Source of the DNA: Galbitalea sp036271875
GTDB lineage: Bacteria > Actinomycetota > Actinomycetes > Actinomycetales > Microbacteriaceae
Assembly (NCBI GenBank): GCA_036271875.1
Contig: DATAZU010000005.1
Location: 124,001 to 188,000 of the forward strand
Length of the DNA stretch: 64,000 bases
Reading direction: 5' to 3'
Position 1 is the first letter of the stretch, and each line of letters starts with the position of its first letter. The notes under the pieces are model-generated. The model was not told where the DNA came from. It worked only from the letters and a program-made list of their open reading frames with translations, and ran no database searches. Positions 58,781 to 64,000 of the stretch are shown here, piece after piece. Made by a program: the position numbers and the translations under genes.

Positions 58781-59383
58781 GTGAACGTCACCGGAGTCCG
58801 ATCCCGTTCGACAGGTCTCGCCCTGGCTGCTGGGGCGGCCGTCGCCGTCCTACTGCTGAGCGGATGCGTCGACCAGACGCCATCGCCGACCCACAGTCCC
58901 GGCTCGCCCGGCACCAGCGCCTCGAGCACGCCGACCCCGACGCAGACCGCATCCGGGCCGCCCCCAACGCCCGTGACGATCGCCTGCGCCAAGGTGCTCA
59001 CGCCGCAGCAGGTGTACGACTACAACCCCAACTATGTCGAAGTTGCGTCATACAAGCCGAGCGCTGGCACTCCCGGCGCGCAGGTTGCGGCGGATCAGGG
59101 TCAGGTCTGCGGTTGGCTCAATGAGACCAGTGGCGTCAAGCTCGAAGTCGCGATTGCGCATCCGGCTTCGAGCGAGCTGAGCACCCTTCGATCAGGAGCG
59201 ACGGGCTCAACGGTTCAGCTCGGTGGGGGCGGCATTGGGTACTTCGAGGTCGCGGGCGGAGTCGGCCGGATACAGATTTTCTCCGGCGCATACTGGATCG
59301 TGATCTCCTCTGCCGACATCGCAGCGGAGGGTGATGTCGACCCCGTCGCAAAGGACGTTCTCGGCAATCTGGGCGCCGCCTAA
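58781..59383 (+). CDS. Putative lipoprotein of unknown function
   Basis: 200 residues from GTG 58781 (a TTG one codon earlier is also possible; neither has a strong ribosome site). Signal peptide with lipobox LLLSGC near residue 28, a Thr/Pro/Ser-rich spacer (~30-65) and a ~130-residue domain with two cysteines (IACAKVL and QVCGWL), likely disulfide-linked. The domain recalls DUF3558-type actinobacterial lipoproteins but the match is not firm. Confidence 0.75.
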   Translation: MNVTGVRSRSTGLALAAGAAVAVLLLSGCVDQTPSPTHSPGSPGTSASSTPTPTQTASGPPPTPVTIACAKVLTPQQVYDYNPNYVEVASYKPSAGTPGAQVAADQGQVCGWLNETSGVKLEVAIAHPASSELSTLRSGATGSTVQLGGGGIGYFEVAGGVGRIQIFSGAYWIVISSADIAAEGDVDPVAKDVLGNLGAA

Positions 59384-59408
59384 AACGCTGCGGACAGACC
59401 AAAACGTT

Positions 59409-59455
59409 GACCCCCAAATGGGGGTCGGTCATTTTGACCCCGTGTCCCCTACAAT
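59409..59455 (+). promoter_or_regulatory. Palindromic operator and promoter of the second DUF2510 gene
   Basis: GACCCCC-AAAT-GGGGGTC (59409-59426) abuts a weak -35 (GGTCAT, 59427-59432), 17-nt spacer, TACAAT -10 (59450-59455). The same ACCCCC/GGGGGT core abuts the -35 of the two-component operon at 61911. Confidence 0.6.
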
Positions 59456-59550
59456 GAGGACAACCGTTCTCCATCCCGAACAGCCCCACGGTTGGCAAAC
59501 TTGTCGCTCCCCGGACACGCCCCGCGACAGGGCACTTGCAGGATTACCCG

Positions 59551-59736
59551 ATGTCTCTTGCCGTAGAAAACGACCTTGCCCCTTTTGGCTGGTACCCAGA
59601 CCCCGCCAACAGTGGAATGCTCCGCTGGTGGAATGGTCGCCAGTGGACTGACCACCTTGAATACCCGCGCCCCGAGGTGCACCCGGCGATGAGCTACTCC
59701 AGCTCACTCACCGTGCCCGCCTCGCGTCGGTTCTGA
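59551..59736 (+). CDS. Small stand-alone DUF2510 protein
   Basis: 61 residues: MSLAVENDLAPFGWYPDPAN, then LRWWNGRQWTDHLEYP, the DUF2510 core, and a Ser-rich tail. AGGA lies seven bases before the ATG at 59551. The leader of about 90 nt starts at a well-formed -10. It is encoded opposite the two-component system and shares its operator motif, so it may belong to that regulon. Confidence 0.78.
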   Translation: MSLAVENDLAPFGWYPDPANSGMLRWWNGRQWTDHLEYPRPEVHPAMSYSSSLTVPASRRF

Positions 59737-59755
59737 TTTAGTTCAGAATCGTAAG

Positions 59756-59809
59756 CTGGCGCCTGATCCGTGGGCGCCAGCCCGGTACGCCGTTTTCGCT
59801 GCGTACGGG
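59756..59809. terminator. Tandem hairpins between convergent genes
   Basis: CTGGCGCC-N9-GGCGCCAG (59756-59780) followed by CCCGGTACGC/GCGTACGGG (59781-59809, one bulge) in the gap between the DUF2510 gene and the response-regulator gene. Confidence 0.65.
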
Positions 59810-59827
59810 TGCTATGTGCTCTTCTCG

Positions 59828-60481
59828 CTACGTGCTGCGCTGCAGCCACGCCAGAACCGCGAGGACGCGTCTGTGGTCACTACCGCTGTCGTCGAGACCG
59901 AGCTTCTGGAAGATCGCCGTCACGTTTTTCTCGACGGCGCCGGTGCCGATGACGAGTGCGCTCGCTATTGCGGCGTTCGTGCGACCCTCCCCCATGAGCG
60001 CCAGTACTTCGCGTTCTCGTGGAGTCAGCCGCTCAAGCGGATCGTGCCTGCGCCCGATGAGTTGGGCAACGACCTCGGGGTCGAGTACGGTGCCGCCCGA
60101 CGCGATGCGCTCGATCGCATCCTTCAGTTCGTCGAGGGATGCAACGCGATCCTTGAGCAGGTAGCCAACGCGACCCGTTCCCGCTGACAGCAACTCCTGC
60201 GCGTAGGCGACCTCAACGTACTGCGAGAGCAGAAGAATCCCGAGGTCGGGCATGAGCTGGCGCGCGCGGATGGCGGCACGCACGCCCTCATCGCGAAACG
60301 TCGGCGGCATCCGGACATCGAGAACGATGAGATCGGGCTTCAGTTCGTCAAGCACGGCAAGGAGCTGGTCGGCATCCGGGTAGGACGCCAGTACCGTGAC
60401 ACCCGACTCTTCGAGTACCCGCACGAGACCCTCGCGCAGCAGCACTGAGTCGTCGGCGACGACAACGCGGAGTCCAGCCAT
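59828..60481 (-). CDS. LuxR-family two-component response regulator
   Basis: 217 residues: receiver domain with phospho-acceptor Asp55 in LIVLDVRMP and acidic pair DD at 10-11, and a C-terminal NarL/LuxR-type HTH (LTPREREVLALMGEGRTNAAIASALVIG region, ~150-205). The ATG has GGAG a few bases upstream. It lies 22 bases after the histidine kinase gene and forms its cognate pair. Confidence 0.93.
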   Translation of the reverse strand: MAGLRVVVADDSVLLREGLVRVLEESGVTVLASYPDADQLLAVLDELKPDLIVLDVRMPPTFRDEGVRAAIRARQLMPDLGILLLSQYVEVAYAQELLSAGTGRVGYLLKDRVASLDELKDAIERIASGGTVLDPEVVAQLIGRRHDPLERLTPREREVLALMGEGRTNAAIASALVIGTGAVEKNVTAIFQKLGLDDSGSDHRRVLAVLAWLQRST

Positions 60482-60503
60482 GTCTCCAGAGTACGGGGGC
60501 ATG

Positions 60504-61859
60504 TCAGGCGAGCGGCAACCGCGCCGAAACGAGGGTTGGGCCGCCGACCGGACTGTGCACATCCAGCGTGCCGCCAGATCCGCGCATCCGCTCGACAAGG
60601 CCGGCGAGGCCGTGGCCGGCGGTGGTCGTTGCGCCCCCCATTCCGTTGTCAGACACCGTGACCACGAGCGAGTCGTCGGCGCGACCAACACGAATCTCAA
60701 TGTCGGTCGCGCCCGAATGCTTGATCGCATTGGTCAGCGCCTCGCTCGCGGCGAAGTACGCGTTTCGTTCGATTTCCTGCGGCAGATTGGTGTCCTTCGG
60801 CAGGTTGTCCGTGACGCGGGTTGCAATCGGGCTGCGCGTCGCCGCCGACTCGAGTGCCGCAACCAAGCCACGATCCAGAAGGATGGGCGGGGCGAAGCCT
60901 CGGGACAGCGCACGAAGTTCTTCGAGAGCGTCCTTCGAGTGTTGCATCGCTTCGGCGATGAGGGTCCTGGCCCTGTCCGGGTCGTCGTCGAGCTGGCGGT
61001 CGGCTGCCGCGAGATCCATTTGCATCCGAACGAGGCGCTGCTGCGGCCCGTCGTGGATGTCGCGCTCGAGTCGACGAAGCGAGTGCCCCTCAGCGGAGCT
61101 GGCTGCGCCGCGCGCCTCGTTCAACACCTGCACCTGCTGCCGGAGCGCATCCGACTTCCAGGCGCCGAGCATTCCGTTGGCGATACCCCAGTGCATCCGC
61201 ACCAGACCGCGCGAGATGAACGGCAGGGTGGCCAGGAATATCGCGCCGAGGAGGAGATAGGAGATCGATTCGACGACGTCGTATCCGGCATTCTCGGGAA
61301 CGAGGCCCTGACCGGTGAGCAGCCAGTGCGACAGATACAGCTGCCGGTGCGGCTGTGGAAGGAATCGTTCCCAGAACCAGTACGTCACTCCCCCGAGCGC
61401 CGTCGCGATCCAGGTGATCGTCACGACCCAGCTGAAGAGCGTGACCGCAAAGTTCACGACCATGGTGTGAAGCAGAGCCAGCCAGTAGTGACCGTTGAAG
61501 AGCACCGACCGGATCCACCTCAACAGTCCGGAGCCCGCAGTGCGATCGCCCCAGTTGACGCGCTCGATGCGGCGTTCAGCCGTCCACTCCAGCCGAGTGA
61601 GTTCGAGCGTCGCAAACGCGCGAGCGACGTACATCGCGCCGATCAGCACGAAGACGCCGACGAACAACGGGAAGATCGTGCTCACTCCACTGTTGAACAG
61701 GGCAATCGAGACCACAAAACCGGCAGTCGCGACCGGAAGTCCAAGCAGAAGGAACGCCAAATCGCGAGGAAAACCTCGCCACACGCGCGCATAGAGATTG
61801 CCGGTCGGTGGCGCTGCCGGTGTTGCCGGTACTGTCACGGCGATTCCCTCATTGGTCAT
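60504..61859 (-). CDS. Sensor histidine kinase, HisKA_3 type
   Basis: 451 residues: four to five helices grouped at ~35-90 and ~115-215 with two sensor-domain-like membrane blocks, then a HisKA_3 dimerisation domain with His269 in LERDIHDGPQQRL and an ATPase domain (NAIKHSGATDIEI, DNGMGG, GHGLAGLVERM). It belongs to the LiaS/DesK-like class often linked to envelope stress. The promoter (TTGGGC-N16-CATAAT) lies directly upstream. Confidence 0.92.
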   Translation of the reverse strand: MTNEGIAVTVPATPAAPPTGNLYARVWRGFPRDLAFLLLGLPVATAGFVVSIALFNSGVSTIFPLFVGVFVLIGAMYVARAFATLELTRLEWTAERRIERVNWGDRTAGSGLLRWIRSVLFNGHYWLALLHTMVVNFAVTLFSWVVTITWIATALGGVTYWFWERFLPQPHRQLYLSHWLLTGQGLVPENAGYDVVESISYLLLGAIFLATLPFISRGLVRMHWGIANGMLGAWKSDALRQQVQVLNEARGAASSAEGHSLRRLERDIHDGPQQRLVRMQMDLAAADRQLDDDPDRARTLIAEAMQHSKDALEELRALSRGFAPPILLDRGLVAALESAATRSPIATRVTDNLPKDTNLPQEIERNAYFAASEALTNAIKHSGATDIEIRVGRADDSLVVTVSDNGMGGATTTAGHGLAGLVERMRGSGGTLDVHSPVGGPTLVSARLPLA

Positions 61860-61882
61860 GAACTCAGTCTCGCGGTCGACAG

Positions 61883-61932
61883 ATTATGCGACCATGCGGC
61901 CGTCGCCCAAACCCCCGGTGGGGGTAACCCCC
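61883..61932 (-). promoter_or_regulatory. Promoter and palindromic operator of the two-component operon
   Basis: Minus strand: -35 TTGGGC (complement of 61905-61910), 16-nt spacer, -10 CATAAT (complement of 61883-61888). Directly upstream lies ACCCCC-GGT-GGGGGT (61911-61925) with an extra ACCCCC half-site to 61932. This suits a response regulator activating its own operon. Confidence 0.65.
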
Positions 61933-61934
61933 GC

Positions 61935-62267
61935 CTACAGTTTCTGCCGGATGCGGTGGAGCGCGCTCTCGGCGTAGCTTCCCCAGGTGTCCCGATGATC
62001 ATCCGGGATGCGCACCCAGTCCTTGAACGCGACCTCCCGGCCGCCCGGGTGCCACAGTTCGGCACCCGACAGGTTGAGCGCGGCGTTGTGCTCCGTTGTG
62101 CCCTCGATGAGCTTGAAGGCCACCGAATCATCGAGGTACACCGCGATGACCTTGCCGTCAGCCATCATCCCGCGACGGCCGAACATCGTGCTCTGTGTGA
62201 CCCCGAGCATCCTCAGGTTGTCCAGGATCTCGGTGAATCGGGCATCCGGCGTGACCTGGCTGGTCAT
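61935..62267 (-). CDS. TfoX/Sxy N-terminal domain protein
   Basis: 110 residues: VTQSTMFGRRGMMADGKVIAVY near residues 23-44 fits the TfoX N-terminal fold (MFG..G.M..G). No C-terminal domain is present. In actinobacteria such stand-alone proteins have no known competence role. Its ATG overlaps the upstream PaiB-like gene by four bases. Confidence 0.8.
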   Translation of the reverse strand: MTSQVTPDARFTEILDNLRMLGVTQSTMFGRRGMMADGKVIAVYLDDSVAFKLIEGTTEHNAALNLSGAELWHPGGREVAFKDWVRIPDDHRDTWGSYAESALHRIRQKL

Positions 62268-62896
62268 CGGTCACCTTCGGTGACGTTCTCGTAGAACCGG
62301 CGCATCTCCCCGGCCAGGGGCTTGGACGCGTACGGGCCGTCGCCCTCGAGCGCGTCGATGATGTGTTCGACGACCTCGGGCGCCTTGCTCTGGCTGAGCT
62401 TCAGACGCGCGTCGAAGTGGGTGACCCGCACCCGAATGCCGACGGTCCCGGTCGCGATGTGTCTTGCCGCATCCTCGTCGATTTCGAGGCTCACCGGGTT
62501 GGGCAGCCGCTTCTCGAAGTAGTCGACCAGATTGCCAAGCACGGCGAAATTCTCGTCGTCACTCAGGATCTCGGGCGTGCCGTATAGGTGCGCGGTCACG
62601 TGATTCCAGGTCGGGACGAATTCGGAGTTCTCGTACCAACCGGGCGAGATGTAGCCATGTGGACCCTGAATGATCACAAGCACCTCGTGTTCACCCAGCT
62701 CGTGCGCCCGCTCATCCGGACGCCCGACGTGGCTGACAATCGAAATGCCATCGGCATCCTCTTCGAGGACGACCGGGTAGTGGGACGCGACGATGCCTTT
62801 GGCCGTGGACGAAACGATGGTTGCCCACGGATTTTCGCGGATGAGCCTCTTGACCTCATCCTCGTCCGTCAGCAAATAGTGGGGCGTGTATCGCAT
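62264..62896 (-). CDS. PaiB-family FMN-binding negative transcriptional regulator-like protein
   Basis: 210 residues: MRYTPHYLLTDEDEVKRLI, ASHYPVVLEED, VGRPDERAHEL, HGYISPGWYENSEFVPTWNH, the diagnostic PaiB motifs with a split-barrel FMN-binding fold. In Bacillus PaiB affects sporulation and protease genes; the role here is unknown. Translationally coupled to the TfoX-like gene. Confidence 0.9.
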   Translation of the reverse strand: MRYTPHYLLTDEDEVKRLIRENPWATIVSSTAKGIVASHYPVVLEEDADGISIVSHVGRPDERAHELGEHEVLVIIQGPHGYISPGWYENSEFVPTWNHVTAHLYGTPEILSDDENFAVLGNLVDYFEKRLPNPVSLEIDEDAARHIATGTVGIRVRVTHFDARLKLSQSKAPEVVEHIIDALEGDGPYASKPLAGEMRRFYENVTEGDR

Positions 62897-62935
62897 AGCT
62901 AAGTGTGGCGCAGGTTGCGTGGCGACGCAGGAAAA

Positions 62936-63952
62936 CTAGACCTGATCGACCGGGCAGAAATACAGCTTGCGGCTGGCAGCGATCTCCATCACGATCGGGG
63001 TTCCGCAGATCCGGCACGGCTCGCCCGTGCGGTGGTACACCCAGTGTCGATCTTCGCGATTGGCGAGCGCGGCGGCATACTTCGCTTTGCTCAACCCGTC
63101 CATGGTCAACATCTGGCCGGTCTGTACGCCGATCTTGAGCAGTTTCGTCCAGTCACGCCAGAGTGCGCGGACGGTCTCCTCCGGCACGTTCCTGCCCGGC
63201 GTGTGCGGATCGAGTCGCGCACGAAAGAGCAACTCGGCACGGTACACGTTGCCGATGCCGCTGACGACTGACTGGTCCATGAGAAGCAGGCCGATCGGGG
63301 TGCCGGACTTTCGGACCGCCGCGACAAATCGCTCCTCCCCCTTCTTCGGTGAGTCGATAAGCGGGTCGGGACCGAGCTTGTCGATGGCGGCCTGGACCTG
63401 ATCTGGCGTGAGTACGTCACACGCCGTAGGGCCGCGAAGATCCGCCACGGTGTTGTCGGTCAGCAGCCTCACACGAACCGCTCCGACGGGCGGGGGCGGG
63501 AAGACATCGGTATCCGCCTCGATCTTCTCCTGCTCCGACATTCGCAACCGGGCCACCCGCGGTGCACCCATCGACATAGCGCCGGTCCCTGAGCCCGGCT
63601 CGGTCCCTGAGCCCGGCTCGGTCCCTGAGCCCGTCGAAGGGCCAAGCACGGTACCGCGCTGATTCGTCTGCCCCATCCGTCCATTCGCGGAGGCGACCGT
63701 GGCATCCGCCGTGAAATCGCCCGCGAAGTCCCACGCACCGTACATCCCGAGGTGCACACGAAGCCAGAGCCCGTTGTCGAATTCGAGAAACATCTGCTTG
63801 CCGACCGCCTTCGCGTCGATCATCACGCGGCCGTCGATTCGCGCGGCACCATCCGCGAACCTGCCCTGCGGGGATGTCGCGGTGACACGCTTCCCGACGA
63901 AGTGCAGCGCGAACTGGCGAGCGATGCGATGGACGGAGTGACCCTCAGGCAC
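62936..63952 (-). CDS. Fpg/Nei-family DNA glycosylase (Nei-type)
   Basis: 338 residues. Catalytic N-terminus PEGHS (Pro after Met removal, Glu), typical of actinobacterial Nei. The H2TH region is SGIGNVYRAELLFRARLDP. The C-terminal zinc finger has C313, C316 and C333, but the expected fourth Cys is Asp336 (FCPVDQ). Residues 104-123 (TGSGTEPGSGT type) are an in-frame insertion of the dispersed repeat. It removes oxidised bases. The GTG start at 63952 lies two bases after the upstream gene. Confidence 0.93.
   Translation of the reverse strand: MPEGHSVHRIARQFALHFVGKRVTATSPQGRFADGAARIDGRVMIDAKAVGKQMFLEFDNGLWLRVHLGMYGAWDFAGDFTADATVASANGRMGQTNQRGTVLGPSTGSGTEPGSGTEPGSGTGAMSMGAPRVARLRMSEQEKIEADTDVFPPPPVGAVRVRLLTDNTVADLRGPTACDVLTPDQVQAAIDKLGPDPLIDSPKKGEERFVAAVRKSGTPIGLLLMDQSVVSGIGNVYRAELLFRARLDPHTPGRNVPEETVRALWRDWTKLLKIGVQTGQMLTMDGLSKAKYAAALANREDRHWVYHRTGEPCRICGTPIVMEIAASRKLYFCPVDQV
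63584..63641 (+). repeat. Dispersed repeat inside the Nei-type glycosylase gene
   Basis: Two 18-nt units GGTCCCTGAGCCCGGCTC and one full unit ending GTCGAAGGG. It is translated in frame as GSGTEP repeats between two catalytic-domain strands. Confidence 0.85.
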
Positions 63953-63954
63953 CG

Positions 63955-64000
63955 CTAGCCGATCTCGCGGCCGGCGATCTTGCCGGTCTCTTCGAATTCG
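63955..64000 (-). CDS. C-terminal end of a gene, probably ribose-5-phosphate isomerase B
   Basis: Only the last 14 codons are visible (EFEETGKIAGREIG then TAG). Position immediately before an Nei-type glycosylase gene matches the common actinobacterial order rpiB-nei, and the tail is compatible with RpiB, but the identity rests mainly on context. Confidence 0.45.
   Translation of the reverse strand, partial: EFEETGKIAGREIG

Noticed and set aside
1..64000. Mobile elements, prophage or CRISPR
   Set aside because: No transposase, integrase, phage structural gene, att-like duplication beside the tRNAs, or regularly spaced repeat was found; the accessory impression comes from duplicated surface-protein genes.

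Overview
The window is chromosomal DNA of a high-GC Gram-positive bacterium, most likely an actinobacterium of the family Microbacteriaceae. The evidence is the gene content and order (RNase E/G, VKOR with a DsbA-like partner, ileS-folC-DUF4233-ndk, clpX, clpP1-clpP2, tig, DUF2510 proteins), an actinobacterial ileS T-box leader, TAGGCT-like -10 elements, an actinobacterial-type LexA box, and a dispersed GGTCCCTGAGC...GTCGAAGGG repeat. No insertion sequence, prophage, CRISPR array, rRNA or replication origin is visible. Assignment below family level is not possible from the sequence alone.

Layout. 1-5.1 kb: RNase E/G (cut by the window edge), an oxidative-folding pair (VKOR-like membrane protein and anchored DsbA-like thioredoxin) and a small secreted Cys protein. 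5.2-11.1 kb: a minus-strand operon ileS-folC-DUF4233-ndk behind a translational Ile T-box. 11.4-17.4 kb: a secreted lectin/Ig-like protein and three paralogous single-pass proteins around a GntR/DUF1648 pair. 17.5-23.3 kb: valS-GNAT-small ORF and two ArsR-type regulators, each with a clear inverted-repeat operator. 23.4-25.4 kb: M3 peptidase. 25.5-40.6 kb: three tandem giant secreted proteins of about 1,600 residues plus the remnant of another copy. 40.6-49.4 kb: flavin oxidoreductase, BenE-like transporter, clpX, CopC-like protein, clpP1P2, TPR protein and SDR, trigger factor and tRNA-Pro. 49.5-54.7 kb: DUF2510 protein, tRNA-Gly, a divergent cytochrome b, an esterase, and an epimerase with an ECF41 sigma factor. 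54.7-64 kb: a broken LysE exporter, DUF6504 with an SOS box, HutD, VOC, an Ig-like anchored protein, SDR, lipoprotein, DUF2510 protein, a two-component system, TfoX-like, PaiB-like, an Nei-type glycosylase and a probable rpiB end.

Most informative signals. (1) Two near-ideal ECF41 promoters (TGTCACA-N16-CGTC) lie 0.95 kb apart. One drives the epimerase-ECF41 operon. The other drives a cytochrome b paralogue in which both expected heme bH axial histidines are replaced (Gln, Arg), so the sigma factor and an unusual heme protein appear to form one regulon. (2) The giant-protein cluster shares a CAGACT-N3-TC element exactly 40-41 nt before each start codon. (3) The dispersed repeat is inserted in frame into rne, ileS and the glycosylase gene, sits in the linker of the ileS T-box, and supplies a ribosome binding site to a TPR gene. 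(4) A perfect TCGAAC-N4-GTTCGA box precedes the DUF6504 gene. (5) The two-component operon and a DUF2510 gene share a palindrome placed directly against the -35 element.
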